A stretch of 64,000 bases of DNA from Dipteronia dyeriana (GCA_032871835.1 CM065299.1:48186706-48250705); one strand, 5' to 3'. Shown: positions 1-12,428, counted from the first letter of the stretch. Notes: generated by a model from the letters alone, not told the origin. Numbers and translations: made by a program.

Positions 1-68
1 CCCATAACGTCTGACCAGTGCGTCTATTTGACACCTATTGTTTTCGACTTCTCAAGTTAAGCTCTGAA

Positions 69-678
69 TTATGACATCTCTATCTCCCACCGGACTTCCG
101 TGATGGTTAAACCGCTGGGTGATTGTGATTCCTCTCTCTGGTTCTTCACTTTGATGCCGAGTTTCACGGGTTGATTCTTACAGGCGTATGGTTCCGTGAT
201 GACGCTTGCAATGGTACCGATCACTATCTTCCGATGACGACCGACCGCTTTGTCAATCATGCTTACAGTGTCTTCCACGGGATATATGACCATGGTTCTG
301 CCTCTGGCGTGGTTATTCCACTTCGGGTGTTTCATGTCTAGCCTGATTAATTGGAACAGAGTTCCTTTCGGCTTCCGGTGTATTTAGTTCTGGCCCCTCT
401 ACAACCGAACGAAGCCTTGTAGGTGGGAGGTTAGGAAGTTATGCTTCTTCTACAACCAGTAGATCATCTCCTTCCTTTGCTACGTCTACCACCAATTGTT
501 GCACCGCCTCACAGAAGCGTTGTGTTAGGGCTTCACTGGTCGGAGGGATTTGTTGAATTCCTGCCACGGATGTTGGTTGGTTCTTAGTGGTTGCGGCGAG
601 ATCTCGTGAACTTTTGCCAATATGGACATTATCTGAAGATTTTTGGATATCCCCAAGACTGTTTCTGCTTCCCGCCAT
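69..678 (-). pseudogene. gag: RET1 gag, N-terminal part, frame-broken
   Basis: Gag is the structural protein of the retrotransposon particle. A Met at 676-678, just inside the primer binding site, opens a frame beginning MAGSRNSLGD that runs to a stop at 439. Similarity to RET2 then continues in another frame from 335 (MKHPKWNNHARGRTM) to a stop near 69. RET2 has an almost parallel stretch at 63390-63836. RET1 carries an extra stretch of roughly 24 bp near 100-130 that shifts the frame relative to RET2. The conserved gag core (a PFT..I...P.P..F pattern, visible in RET2) lies beyond the left edge. The true start codon is a guess. Confidence 0.6.
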
Positions 679-701
679 TACTTTTAATAAGGTCGGAGGT
701 T

Positions 702-722
702 CAACCCCTCCTTCTAGCGCCA
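702..722 (-). other. RET1 primer binding site
   Basis: On the minus strand the sequence two bases after the LTR begins TGGCGCTAGAAGGAGGGG. The TGG start pairs with a tRNA CCA end, as expected for a PBS, and the spacer is AT. I do not assign the tRNA. Confidence 0.65.
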
Positions 723-956
723 ATTGTTGACGTCGATTTCTGGATGTATGGAAAGAGTCAACAAGATTGGATTTTAGCTGTGATTTCAAAGAGAGAGAGA
801 AGGAGAAAGTAATAGGACGCAAGTTTTATGTGGTAAAACTTCGATGACCGGAGAAACGTCCACGGGTGGCTAAATAATCAACCGAGCCAAAATCCACTAT
901 TGAAAAGATTTACTTACAACTCTCGATCTCTCTTTTTCTCTCTGTATTTTTCTATA

Positions 957-968
957 TTTTTTATATAT
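957..968 (-). promoter_or_regulatory. RET1 LTR TATA-like box
   Basis: The minus strand reads GATATATAAAAA about 680 bp into the LTR, followed by a CT/AG-rich stretch of the kind seen near plant transcription starts. No other TATA run in the LTR is as good. The start site is not visible. Confidence 0.5.
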
Positions 969-1375
969 CTTTTCTATGACGAGATTATGGGTGTATTTAG
1001 ATGTTCATAGAACCCTAATCTTCTATGTACAAGTAACAAAAGTTTTTTGTATTTAATTATGATTGGTTACTTGTTTAAAGTAGTCTGTCTTCTTTCCTAC
1101 TTCAGAGACTTGTATTGAGATCGAATGGGACTCTAGTGATGTAGTCCAGTTAGGACTTATTTCCTTATAGAGGCATAGTCTTTTTAAAGATATAAAGTTG
1201 TTGCTTGATTTGGAACCCTTTCTGTTTGGTATTCTATTCTTATTGGAATTCTTCTCTGATATGGGTATCTTCGTATATTTCAACGACTCTTGACTCGTGA
1301 GTCACGTGCTGGGCTTCTTTGTTCGGTTTTCTTCATGTTTGTCCCGAGTAGAACATGATATTAGCTGGTCCTGAA

Positions 1376-1484
1376 TGACGTCATCTGATCCCGAGTAGAA
1401 CATGTAATCCACTAACCCCGAGCATCGTTAACTGACACCGAGTAGTATGTGACGTCAGTTGGCCCCGAGTAGTATATGACGTCA
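1376..1484. promoter_or_regulatory. Three TGACGTCA palindromes in RET1 U3
   Basis: Perfect 8-bp palindromes lie at 1376-1383, 1450-1457 and 1477-1484, within a short repeat built on the phrase CCCGAGTAG. TGACGTCA is the classic core bound by plant TGA-type bZIP factors. The site is upstream of the TATA-like box in the element's sense, where an LTR enhancer would be. Binding is inferred from the motif only. Confidence 0.5.
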
Positions 1485-1644
1485 ACTGACACCAAGTAGG
1501 TTTTATTCAATACTTGTTTACTCGGGTTTCTCTTCTTTGGTGATGTCTTGTAGTATATTTTTTGAATGCTTATACGGATGTCCACCTGACAATTTTATCC
1601 TCTTTGTCAATGACGTGTACGTCTGATAAAATTTACATACGACT

Positions 1645-2160
1645 AGCTCTAAGCCCTTTTTCAGTAAAAGCTCTCTTAGTCATCTTACCTTCCAAACAAG
1701 ATTCGTAGACAGGTAAGGTGCCAACCTTTAACTCACTTAAAGGTAAGTTTTTTACTAGTCTGTCTATCCGGTCAAGGTTGATATGACCAAGTCTTTGATG
1801 CCAGAGATACGTGTCATTATCTGGAGAAATCTTATGTCGTTTAGTTTTTGGTTTTGCAACCTTAAACATTTCGGTGTTTAGCAGTGTAGTATGTATTAAC
1901 AGTCTTAACACATACAAATTGTTTTCATTAATTCCTGAACAAGTATTCAGACCATTCTTTCCAATAATAACAGACTTTTTATTAAAAGAAATAGAATATT
2001 TTTGTTCTAACAACTTAGAAACGGAAATCAAATTCCGTGTAAATCCAGGAATATAAAATACATTGTCCAACAATATATAATTATTATAAAAACGTAATCT
2101 AATTACGCCCACTGCTCGTGCCAACACGACATCCCCTGATCCCACACGCATTGAGAAGGC
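1645..2160 (-). pseudogene. pol: COP1 pol fragment (protease end to pre-integrase domain)
   Basis: The minus-strand translation shows the copia GAG-pre-integrase region. VFYIPGFTRNLISVSKL lies near the start, followed by WHQRLGHINLDRIDRL and CLEGKMTKRAF, the HHCC zinc-binding part of integrase (His of LGH, Cys of ESC). The fragment ends where RET1 inserted. The protease active site (DTG or DSG) is not seen, because the frame upstream of 2151 is broken. Integrase core, RT and RNase H are absent from the window. Confidence 0.85.
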
Positions 2161-2234
2161 TTGCGCCTCTAGCTGTGTCCAAGAATCAGTCTACTGTAAA
2201 GAAGAACAAACATGGTTAGTGGCCCCTGAATCAA

Positions 2235-2970
2235 CTAACCAGGGCGAAGAATCTGTCCTTTCTTGGACTTATTCTTTCTTTGGGATTTCTTGGGTTTGAG
2301 CTTACCCTTCGCATTCCCAGCAAACCTCTTCCTCTTATTATTATTTGAGGAAGATGGTTCGACAACATTTGCCTCACCAGTCTTTCCCTTGTTGTCCTTA
2401 GTTAAGGACTCAAAGGTAGTGAGCTCATTGAGCAATTGTGTGAGGTTGAACCTTAACTTGTTCATCCCGTAGTTGCTCTTAATCTTGATCAAAACTCTTC
2501 TGAAGAGTCGTTAGTATGATGCTCACTTGACTGGGTTCGTCAATGGCCTTGCCATTGACTTCTGCTGTGTTGAAGTAGGACATCATGCTCAGGACATGTT
2601 CCCAAACTGACTTACCTTCCTTCATGCGAGAGAACATAGCGGAACGAACAACTTCGTGTCGCTTTTGCTCGGAGGGCTGCCCGAACATAGCTTGCAATGA
2701 CTCCATGATTTCGAATGCTGAGGTCATTGCTTCGTGCTTTATGACAATCACATATATCATTGAAGCCAACAGATATGTTCAGGCCTTCTCATCAGATGAG
2801 ACCCATTGCTCGTAGGCCATACGAACAGTTCGTGTGGCATTGGCAGCAGGCACTGGAGGACATTCCTCCGTAAGCACAAATTTGAGGTCTTTGATGAACA
2901 ATATTGCATTAATGTTAAGTTTCCACTTAGTGTAGTTATCACCAGTTAATTTTTCGTTTGAGAGAATTCA
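2235..2970 (-). pseudogene. gag: COP1 gag, broken
   Basis: The minus-strand reading resembles copia gag of the UBN2 type. It opens with GDNYTKWKLNINAIL (near 2940), continues with AYEQWVSSDEKA and MIYVIVIKHEAM, then VWEHVLSMMSYFNTAEVNG and TQLLNELTTFESL, and ends in a Lys-rich tail (KRKRFAGNAKGKLKPKK). A TGA interrupts it near 2780 and a frame change follows near 2480-2492. The CCHC zinc knuckle expected after the basic tail is not visible. Gag would package the element RNA; this copy cannot be translated whole. Confidence 0.75.
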
Positions 2971-4482
2971 AAGTAATGTAGAAGACATTATTGCTGAAAT
3001 AAATAAAACATTCATTCAGTCATTTATTTAAAACAAGTGTGAGTGCTTTGACATAAATTTAAACATGATGTATGAACATGTTTAACAGACTAGAACTACC
3101 CTAAAACTAGTTGCTATACCATGACAATCCAACATACCACAAAGAAGTGCCGCCTTAGGGTTGGTCAAGTCTTTACATGTTGGATCGAGACATTCTCAAT
3201 CAAATGATATTCTAGAATAACTCTTATTCAATATCATTCAACCATCGTTCATTCAGTCAGGTTTTTTATTAAAAAACTTGATCAAAACCTTTGTGAGTGT
3301 AACCCACCATTTCAGATCTCACGAGCTTAACTCGAGAATTGCCGCCTTAGGGTGGGTCAATCCCTGAATACCCTCAGAAATCCTATCCGTTAGGAAGTCA
3401 ACCTTGGTACTGATCTCACGGTGTTGAACTAATGATGGAGACCGCGGGATATATATGTCATATATCCCTCTCCCAATCACTATTTTAAAATTAGGGTTTT
3501 CTATTAACCGTTAATGCACTTAGATTCTAAAGGATGAAACAGCTAACTTTAATCAAGTTATCTAGCGCATTAACTAATTAGAAACAAATTCTAATTAACT
3601 AATAAATTATTAATGATTTTTAACAATTAAAAACCTAATCTATTAGTGAATAATCTAAGCCTTTGTAAACTATTTACTAGAGTCAGATTATTATGTTAGT
3701 GTTTACCAAGTTTTAACTATTAAAACCCTAACACTTTATTTCGATCATTTATTATTAGGTAATTAATCATATTAATCCTAATTACAATAAATGACCCAAT
3801 TTATCTAACTTATTAAACTCTTTAATAACTAGATTAATATTAATGAGAATTACCAAGTTTTTTTTAACCATTAAAAAATAACTTATCTCATTTTCATAGC
3901 CAATTTATGTATTTACCCATTTTAATCACATTAAAAAAAATACATAAAATATCAGGCTATGTTGCATGTATGACATATCAAATATATTTGTGTAGGCACA
4001 TCTAATCTAAATGACATATGTATGCATGACAATGCTTTTATCATCACATAATATAAAGCATACATGAATTGACCGAGTACTGTGGATTATTTAATCTAAA
4101 AAATTGGAATCTAAAATTACAAAAAATTTCCCAAGGCATTCTTTGGTCTTCTAGTAACTTCAGATATCTTCCAGTCTCTTCAATTCCCTCCGATTCATCT
4201 TATGAATCCTTCTTCGCGATTTTTCCAGGTCTTCAATATAAGTTACAAAATTATTTTTTTACAATAGCTGTAAAACATATATAACCAAATAAAAAAAATA
4301 ATAATAATACAACCCATAAACCCTAAATCCACAGTACCATATAATTAACAATCAATCATGTTTTTGTAAATTAAAAAATTTAATATACATAAAAAAATAT
4401 CATACAGTTAATTTAAATTGTGCCTACACAATTCATACATAAAGGAGCATCGAAAACAATTTCTCGTTCTGAAAAATAAAAA
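2971..4482 (-). other. COP1 untranslated leader
   Basis: This is 1.5 kb of AT-rich DNA between the PBS and gag with no coding signal. The phrase GCCGCCTTAGGG occurs at about 3149 and 3341 in similar surroundings, so part of the leader is an old duplication of about 190 bp. The long leader is like that of COP2. Confidence 0.6.
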
Positions 4483-4496
4483 TGGCTCTGATACCA
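4483..4496 (-). other. COP1 primer binding site (initiator tRNA-Met type)
   Basis: The minus strand reads TGGTATCAGAGCCA, the common plant copia PBS complementary to initiator tRNA-Met. It is two bases from the LTR end. Confidence 0.9.
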
Positions 4497-4498
4497 GT

Positions 4499-6489
4499 TG
4501 TTGAAACCCCGTTCACCGATTAGGCAGCAGAACTAGGTTTTAAAATTTTTAATACAAATCATAATCTATATCTGGGACCAGTGAACTTTAGATTGTAATC
4601 AATAAAATCAGAAGAACATACCAACGTTTGGAGGCTCCTTCACTTTACGTTATGATCCTGTATGAACCAATCTTACAAACGTTTGGAAGCTCCTGTCTGA
4701 ACCACTCGATCTTCCTCGCTATCTCCCGGGATTGGTAACTACGTGTGGTGCGTCACGATTTCAGGAACTTGAATGGAGGATGTAGAGAAATACTTGAAGA
4801 AACTCTTTCTTCTCAATTTGGTGTATTGATTTCATACACACATGAATAGCATCTCATGCAAAAAATAAAAATTGATTTTTTTTTCGTGCGTTTAGGTATA
4901 CCACAAAAAACCAAAACAACTTATTCTTTAAAAAAAAAAAAAACCACACCTACTCTTAATGCCAAATAAACAAGACAAAAAAAACTCTTTTTTTTTTACT
5001 TTTTTTTTTAAAAAATGATGCGTACAGCATTAGTTTTGCACAAATCTATATTATATTATATATATATCTCCTTAGTTGTATCCTATACAAACACTTATAT
5101 ATGTGCTCACACCAATTTACATCCGATGCAATCTCTTGTAATATAGTTGATATATATATATCTTTTAATTATCCTTTTCAAATATATCTAATATATTAAA
5201 AGTGATAATAAGTATTTTAAGTTTAAACTTAAATTCAAATACTTAGATAAATGATTTAGTAAAATAAAATAATCCTATTATTTTATCTTCACTTAAATCC
5301 ATTTATCAACTAACACCCTCCGATTAATAGTTAATTAATAATTCATAATTATCAATATAATTAAATAATTTAATTATTTAATTAATTTAACTATTAACAT
5401 TCATTAATTAAATAATCTCATTATTCAATTAATTCTTGAATATATACGTGTCACTTTTGTAACACAATTAATTGGACAATCTAATTAATTAACCGTGACC
5501 CTTATTACCTAAATCAATCGGGCTAGCAAGGGGACCTAATGGACTCACAGTATTTTGAGCTCCAATAATCCTCGGAATCATTAATTAAACTTTTTAATTA
5601 ATATTCCTTGATTATTAACTCCGGTGTTATTCCACTAAAAACCTGAAGCTGCACTCTCTCAACTGTAGACGCTTTTACACAGACCGATACAACTCGTTGC
5701 CCATCGATATAACTATTACATATGGTATGATCCTCCACAATAGTTCATAATTAGAGCTAAGTCATAATGTCCGTTATACCTCTCTAATTACATATATCCT
5801 TTAAGTACCATTGATTCTCTAATAGATAATAAATCCTATTTCCTCACGGAATTATGAGAGCGCTCATATTGTCCATCTCACAAGAAGGAGTGGATTCCAC
5901 TATTGTGTACAAACCTTCCCAGCCACAAGCCAAACCGTAATCCCAACATACGGAGTATATTGATCAGGAAATGCATCTGACCTCACCCATGGTATATCAA
6001 AGACCACGATTTAACCTGAAGGAGTCGATAAGACACTCAGGATTAAGATCACCCATATATAGCCATCATTATTTGATATATATGAATCTCATCGGTAAAC
6101 GGATCTTGGTTAGAGATTCATATAGATCATGGCCCAATCCTATATGATCACATCATACAAGATGCCTCCATTCTCATATCTCCATATGAATGATTCAGTA
6201 TAGAATCACCCGTACATTACGGAATGGACCACAACTATAGATTAACCACAAATAAAGTACCCAGCTTTATTTGCTATCTATGGACTCTTTAGATTGCACG
6301 TCTCTTGCCGTATCCATCCGTATATGACACTCATATACAAAATTCGAGATTACATCCGGCAATCTTGGATGTTAAATATATGCACAAGTTTATAAAATAA
6401 ATAACATAGCAAGACTGAATTGAACTTTTCTTTTTATTTATTTCATAAATCCATTTACAAATTACATCTTTAGGGAATAAACCCCAACA
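4499..6489 (-). repeat. COP1 5' LTR (1991 bp)
   Basis: Bounded by TGTTGAAACC on the left, next to the PBS, and CCCCAACA on the right, so the sense strand is TGTTGGGG...TTCAACA with TG..CA ends and a short inverted repeat. The interior is AT-rich, with no ORF of note and poly-T/poly-A runs near 4870-5020. The partner 3' LTR is outside the window. Confidence 0.85.
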
Positions 6490-7568
6490 TTGACTTGGTA
6501 TGTAGGAACAAACATCTCATTTTCATTTATTGTTCTTATAGTTCAGGAATTCTTTTTTATGTATACGATTTGTTAAATTAAGTTTTGAATGCATTTATTG
6601 TTGAGTTATAACTTGATTGGGTTTGTTTGTGATAGCTTATATGATCAGGTCATTTTTCTTCCTAAATAGCTAAACTTTGAATATTCAAGTATGATTAATT
6701 GATAACCAGGTTGATAGATTGTGCTGTAATCAACTAGTTAATGTTCTTGAAAATTCATGTGTTGTATTTTGATAGCTTGCGTTGATTAGGTTGTCTTTTC
6801 CAAAATAGTTAAAACTTGAATGTTCTTGAGAGATTATTTGATAACTAGATTGATAGATATGTGTTTATTAATCTAGCTAAGCTCTCTTGAATATTAAAGG
6901 TTGTTTGTGTGACAATTAGCTTGTTGGAAATTCTCTACACAACTAATTGAGATTACATGTATGGGCATGTATGATTAGTTTGATTGCTAGGATTGTTTTG
7001 TAATTGATAACATCTAGCTAAGTCTTTCTGCTTTGCATTTAGACGTTGATACTTAGGATTTGTTAATTGTTCATCAATTTCCTAACTGAGCATTTTATTT
7101 GTGGTGTTACACTTTGTGCATTTGATATTGTCGCATTCATGTAGACCGTATCTTTTATTGAATATAAGTCTTATGGCTATAGGTGGTAGTTGAACAAGAT
7201 TTTTCAAGCATCACTATAAAAGGCTCGAGGGGTATATTAGGTGGTGCTCACGCCAGAGTAGTGGATCGGGGGATATCACTATGATTGAACAAAGAGTGGT
7301 GAGTGGTAGTGTCCATAGCTTGAGGTTGTCATGAGTGAGAGTCCGTTTATCACTTGAGGGTGTAACCATCATTTCATATAGTTGATTGTTTTGACTTAGA
7401 TAGCTAGCTTGGCTATTTCGTGGTTTTTCCTTGTTGAAGGTTTCTATTTAAAAATCAAGTGTTCTTTACTTTCTGCACTTTACTTGGTTTTTGTTGCTTT
7501 TTTGAATTGGTTTTATTGTTAATGTTGACTAATCGAGGTTGTTTTAGACACACGCTTGTGTATTTTCA
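6490..7568 (+). repeat. SIR1 5' LTR, 3' half
   Basis: Aligns with the SIR1 3' LTR from about 11425 to 12428 and on to 51390. It ends TGTGTATTTTCA just before the PBS. The first roughly 1.1 kb was displaced leftward by COP1. The stem-loop at 7419-7450 (outer CGTGG, inner CCTT/AAGG) matches the one at 12354-12383. Confidence 0.85.
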
Positions 7569-7570
7569 TT

Positions 7571-7589
7571 TGGTATTAGAACGGGTTCC
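7571..7589 (+). other. SIR1 primer binding site (initiator tRNA-Met type)
   Basis: TGGTATTAGAACGGGTTCC, two bases after the LTR. It is the usual TGGTATCAGAGC core with two transitions. Confidence 0.85.
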
Positions 7590-7688
7590 TAGACATATTT
7601 TGGTGATCCTTACTACTTTTGCTTGTCTTGTATTTGTGTCCATTTTGATATTTGCATTTCATTTGCATTCATTTATTCACTAAACACC

Positions 7689-9128
7689 ATGTGTGAGAGT
7701 GAAACACTTAGAGTGGGTAATGTTTCGATGACCTCCAATGTTGTAAGGGAGTGATAACTCTCATGGTTGAGAGATTTAGAGATTTGTGAAATCTCAAAAG
7801 ATGGGTATGCCTCCAAAATTAAGGGCGAAAAGAAATTGTCAAGGAAAGTTGACCATTGCCTTGAGTGTGGTGGATTTGGCCATAATGCCTCCAAGTGTGG
7901 TAACTTGAAGTGCAAGAATGGAGGAGTTGGTATGATCGCTACTCGATGTGATAACGAAGTAGAAGTTGTTGAAAGTTGTTCCATAAGCTTGGGTGAGTTT
8001 TGAACATCTACTTTGCATTTCTTGTTTCCAGCCATGAAGAATCTCAAGCCATCACCAAATTTTTATCTCTTCAAGATTTCAAGATGGGTGGCCATGAATA
8101 GAGAAATTGAAGAGGAAAGCTTGAGAAAAACTAATTTTGATGACATGAACCACTAATCCACAAGTGGTAGTTCTTGCTCTGGGTACTCTTGTGATAATGA
8201 TGTGGATTATCAAGAGTACATTGAGTTTCTTCAAAAGTCTTTGAAGGAGAAAGAAAATGATATCCTTAGATTGGAAATGGATAATCTTAAACCACAAGCT
8301 AATATGACTCACTTGAATGATTAAGTGAGATGTGTAAAAGAAAGTGAAGGCAAGTTGAAGATGGAACTTAAAGATGCAAGAATTTCTCGTGCTAAGATGA
8401 ATTTCGGTTGGGAAATGAGAAGCAAAATGATTGGCATCCAAGTGAAGCCAAATGTCAAGCAAGGGCTTGATTTTGTAAATAATGAGACAACATCTTCCTT
8501 AGATAAGATTACTTGTGTGAAAGAGGTTTTCCCTAGTTGTTCGGCTCGGTCTCAACACCTCAAAAAGATTCCTGTTATGGGTGAATCTTCTAAGAGCTCA
8601 TTCTTGAAGATGCTTCCAAGGAAACAAGCTCAACCTCAATAGTTACGGATGCCTCAACCAAATCTTTATTAACCTTTGAGGCAAGCTAATCATGTTCTTC
8701 ATGCTTAACCACAAAGGCACTAACATCCGGCTAATTCTCTAAAGAAAATCCAACCGTTACACCATCAAATATAACCTCATCAACATGGCAATGCCTCGAT
8801 GAGAGCTCAAAGCTATAATATGAATTATTTCTTTGTACCTACTTGTCATTATTGTGGTATAATTGGTCACATTAGACAAAAATGCTATAACTACATTAAA
8901 AAGTATAGAATGGAAAGCATGAAAGAAAAGAGATTAAATCTTATTGCTAAATTGCATGATCCTAGGAAACTTAGAGACTTGAAGATTTTGACCATTAGTA
9001 ATGATCTGATGGAACCTAGGTTGAATAGGAAAGATGAGCACCCAAGCAATTATGCTCATATGACACCTTTGGATACTACCGAGTCTAATAGACTGAGTAT
9101 GTCTAATGGGATTTGTCTCTCGCTCTGA
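7689..9128 (+). pseudogene. gag: SIR1 gag remnant fused to the last codons of pol
   Basis: A short start (ATG at 7689) stops near 7753, and the UBN2-type first half of gag is missing. A first CCHC knuckle, CLECGGFGHNASKC, follows at about 7860-7900. A decayed acidic, coiled middle part spans roughly 8190-8640, and a second knuckle, CHYCGIIGHIRQKC, lies at about 8840-8885. The frame continues through RKDEHPSNYAHMTP and passes at about 9069 into LDTTESNRLSMSNGIC, which matches the extreme C-terminus of SIR3 pol (LDATRF..), then stops. Everything from protease to RNase H is absent. SIR4 has the same joint. Confidence 0.75.
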
Positions 9129-10362
9129 TACGGTACGGATTTGACCCCATGAGAGGAGCTCAAGCAAAGAGAGCCAACTCTCATGATTTGCAATGTTCAA
9201 AAAGTTTATTAATTTTATGATCTTTTGATAATTGCTTGAGATTCTTGGTTGCACATATATGCTTATATGGTATTTTTTTTAATAAGTGTGCACCCTTACT
9301 TTGTTTGTAATCCATGTCATATTTTGGTTTAACAATGCATTTTTGGAATAAGAGATTTGATTGGGAAGTACACTTGAATGACCTATGATTTATCTCCATG
9401 ACATTAGAAATTTTTATGACATGCTTAAAATGAGATGCATGAAATGTTTTTGATTGCTTATATGCAAAATATGTGTGAAACCAAAAGTGAAGGCTAAAAT
9501 CAATATTGATCTAGTATCCATTCAATCCATAAGGATTTAAAATCCAAATTAGTCTTCTCTCTCTTCTTAATGGTTAAACAAGACTACTATCTTACGGATA
9601 TTTATCCGGTAAAATCTAAAAAGATCTCTTGATCCAATGTCTTGGTTTGCCTTCAATGATTGATATAGTTGCTCTTAACTTGCAAATATCTTTTGAAAAA
9701 CTATATCTTATTTTCTTATAACAAAAGTGTACAAACTGTTTTGAATTATTTTGGGAGATGTTTTCTTTGCCAAATACCATTGCTTGAACTTTAATGCTAT
9801 ATGTTTTGCATGCAAAGCAACTATTTCACATATATTTTTTAAAAAATTAAACTTCTTGAATATCTCTCAATTACTTATGTTGCATAAAGTTCGTTTATAT
9901 TATTATACAAATGTATTTTGTGCTAATAACTCTCTTTGCTAAAGCAACCCAAAAGTGGGAGCTCATTTTTTGATCTCATGACAAAAAGAGGGAGAAGTCT
10001 TGAGAAATATAGGGGGAGTTTTGTTTATGCTTTAGGGGAGAAATCATGAGAGAGAGTAACCTTTTAGGAGGAGCATTGCACATGAATTACTATGTATTGC
10101 TTTATTTGTTTTAGAGTGCAATGCTTGATTTTATTTGTTCACCTTTCTTGCACTTGTTCTTGGAAAGTACTTCTTGCTATTATGTGTAGGTAAAATGATA
10201 ATCTACGAAAAGATTGAAGACATTGAAGACATCAAAGACATAGTTCTTAGGTTTCTCTTTTGTAACATAGAATGTAACCTTGGTGGACAGTAGCATTATT
10301 TTGTATTGTGATAAATTGTTTGTGAGTGGTTGTTTTCTCATGAAATAGTCAAAGAGGGAGAT
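9129..10362 (+). other. SIR1 3' non-coding region with multiple polypurine tracts
   Basis: There is no ORF of note. Purine runs of the AGGGGGAG type occur at about 9956, 9990, 10012, 10035 and 10068, and the final one (AAAGAGGGAGAT, 10351-10362) touches the 3' LTR and is the likely plus-strand primer. Multiple PPTs are a known Sirevirus hallmark. A small hairpin lies at 9595-9608 (CGGA-TATTTA-TCCG), matching ones in SIR3 and SIR4. Confidence 0.75.
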
Positions 10363-10539
10363 TCTAAGGAACTCTATTTTGTGATTGACTTATTTCTTGA
10401 CAAACCACACCATTGGGGATGATTGTATAATGGGTAGCTTAGGTCCTCTTAACGAATTTCAAGGCAAACTTCCACGCATCTCCATGACTTCAAGAGCGAA
10501 AGGCATATTCACTTGAGTTTGTCTCTTGAGGAGTTTAGG

Positions 10540-10576
<37 letters not shown>

Positions 10577-12428
10577 ACACACACACACACACTTCATGCA
10601 TGCTTTGTACATCTTGCATTTGTGTTTCCATGATCATGCATTGCATTTCATCATGTGATATATTGTTGTATGCATGTTGGTTACTTGTGTTAGATTTTGT
10701 TTGGTTATTTGAAGTTATGTGTTTAGTTTCAAAAGATTGGTTTTCAATGATTTAAAAGTTTTTCAAAACTGACATTTTTATGGTCTTGAGACAATAACAT
10801 TTTATATAGAGATTAAAATTGAGTTTTGAATTTTTTTGGACAAACTAGACACTCATACCTTTCCAACAGTATATTATTAGTAATATTTCATGACCTATTT
10901 GATTGGTTTTGAAATCTCCAAAGTGACAACTAAAACAGGGCATTTATGCTGTTATCCAAATCTCTGACCTTGTGTCAATCAAATAACCATAACTCTTTTT
11001 ACAGACATCGAAACTTCATTCTGTGAATTATAGTTGAAAGTAGACATCCATACCTTTTCTACGGTATATTATTTGATAAATTTCAATGTTGTTTAGTCAT
11101 GCTTTCAGCCATTTAAAAATCTGGCTAGTGTGCCAATTGCCACGGGTACTATGCGGGTACCTACCAGCGCAGTCGACCCATGCACTGTATCATTTTTGCT
11201 AAGAAAATTGTGTTTTAAATTTCTCAAAATGACGTAGTTTCATCTGGATCTTATATAAACTTCATCTTCTTCCTCCTAATTTAGACCTAGAGCTCACAGA
11301 TTCAGATCCAAGTGAGTGAAAGAGCTCCCGTAGTGAGAGAAAGCACCGAGATTGCTTGTTTCACTCTCCAAACCCAAAACCCATGCATCAATTGCATCAA
11401 TCATTCATGGGTCTTCATTATTCTTGATTTGGTAAGTAAGAACAAACATCTCATCTTCATTTATTGTTCTTATAGTCCAAGAATTCATTTTTATACATAT
11501 GATTTGTTAAAATCTTGTTTTGAATGCATTTATTGATGAGTTATAACATGATTGGGTTTGTTTGCGGTAGCTTATATGATTAGTTCATTTTCTTCCTAAA
11601 TAGCTAAGCTTTGAATATTCATGTATGATTAATTGATAACTAGGTTGATAGATTGTGTTTTAATCAACTAGTTAATGTTGTCGAATATTCATATGTGTTA
11701 TATTTTGATAGCTTGCATTGATTAGGTTGTCTTTGCCTAAATAGCTAAGACTTGAATGTTCTTGGGAGATTATTTGATAACTAGATTGATAGATGTGTTT
11801 ATTAATCTAGTTAAGCTCTCTTGAATATTTAAGGTTGTTAGTGTGACAACTAGCTTGTTGGAAATTCTCCGCACAATTAATGGAGATTACATGTTTAGGC
11901 ATGCACTATTTGTTTGATAGCTAGGATTGTTTTGTGATTGATAACATCTAGCTAAGTCTTTCTACTTTGCATTTAGACATTGATAATTAGGATTTATTGA
12001 TTGTTCATCAATTTCCTAATTGAGCATTTTGTGTATGGTGTTACACTTTGTGCATTTGATATTGTCACATTCATGTAGACCATATCTCTTATTGAATTTA
12101 AGTCTTATGGCTACGGTTGGTAGTTGCACAAGAATTTGTCAAGCATCGCTACAAAATTCCCGCGGGGTAGATTAGGTGGTGCTCACGCCAAGAGTAGTGG
12201 ATCGAGGGATATCTTTAGGACTGAACCAAGAGTGACAAGTGATAGTGTCCAAGCCTGAAGTTGTTGTGAGTGAATGTCCGTGTATCACTTGAAGGTGTAA
12301 CTGTCTTTTCATACAGTGGATTATTGTGACTTAGGTGGCTTGCTTGGCTAGTGCGTGGTTTTTCCTTGTTGAAGGTTTCCATGTAAAATTTAAGCACTCT
12401 TTACTTTCCGTGTTTTACTTGATTTTTG
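10363..12428 (+). repeat. SIR1 3' LTR, main part
   Basis: Starts right after the PPT; the expected TG is TC here. Its beginning resembles the starts of the SIR3 and SIR4 LTRs (GATTGACTTATTTC..., ATTGGGGAT..). COP2 interrupts it at 12429, after the duplicated TTTTG at 12424-12428. The last 117 bp are at 51274-51390, giving about 2.18 kb in total. It includes a (CA)n tract and the LTR stem-loop at 12354-12383. Confidence 0.85.
10542..10593. repeat. (CA)n microsatellite in SIR1 LTR
   Basis: About 26 CA units with one T interruption near 10571. An 80-codon open frame across it is an artefact of the repeat. Confidence 0.95.

Larger units (their letters stand above)
1..1644 (-). mobile_element. 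RET1: Retand-like (Tat clade) Ty3/gypsy retrotransposon, 5' end only
   Basis: The element reads right to left: 5' LTR (725-1644), primer binding site, then the start of gag, which leaves the window at position 1. The 724 internal bases match the far right of the window (about 63530-64000) closely, and the LTR matches the RET2 LTR at 53329-54193, so RET1 and RET2 are two copies of one family. The right end cuts the pol gene of COP1, whose reading resumes at 1645, so RET1 inserted into COP1. The clade is taken from RET2, where pol can be read. Confidence 0.85.
725..1644 (-). repeat. RET1 5' LTR (920 bp)
   Basis: The left end TGTTGACGTC matches the left end of the RET2 LTR at 53329. The right end TTTACATACGAC matches the RET2 LTR right end at 54193; the final base is T here and A in RET2, so the terminal TG of the sense strand is damaged. 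The LTR is flanked on the left by PBS and gag and on the right by COP1 pol. It holds a TATA-like run, three TGACGTCA palindromes and a stem-loop at 829-865 (see findings). Confidence 0.88.
1645..6489 (-). mobile_element. COP1: Ty1/copia retrotransposon, 5' part
   Basis: From right to left: 5' LTR (4499-6489), PBS (4483-4496), a 1.5 kb leader, gag and the start of pol, cut at 1645 by RET1. The right end TGTTGGGGTTTATTCCC (minus strand) abuts SIR1 LTR sequence that is recognisable at 6490 from its copy near 11425. COP1 therefore inserted into the 5' LTR of SIR1. The rest of COP1 lies left of the window. Confidence 0.85.

Noticed and set aside
10513..10755. 80-codon frame with a His-Thr run
   Set aside because: Translation of a (CA)n microsatellite.
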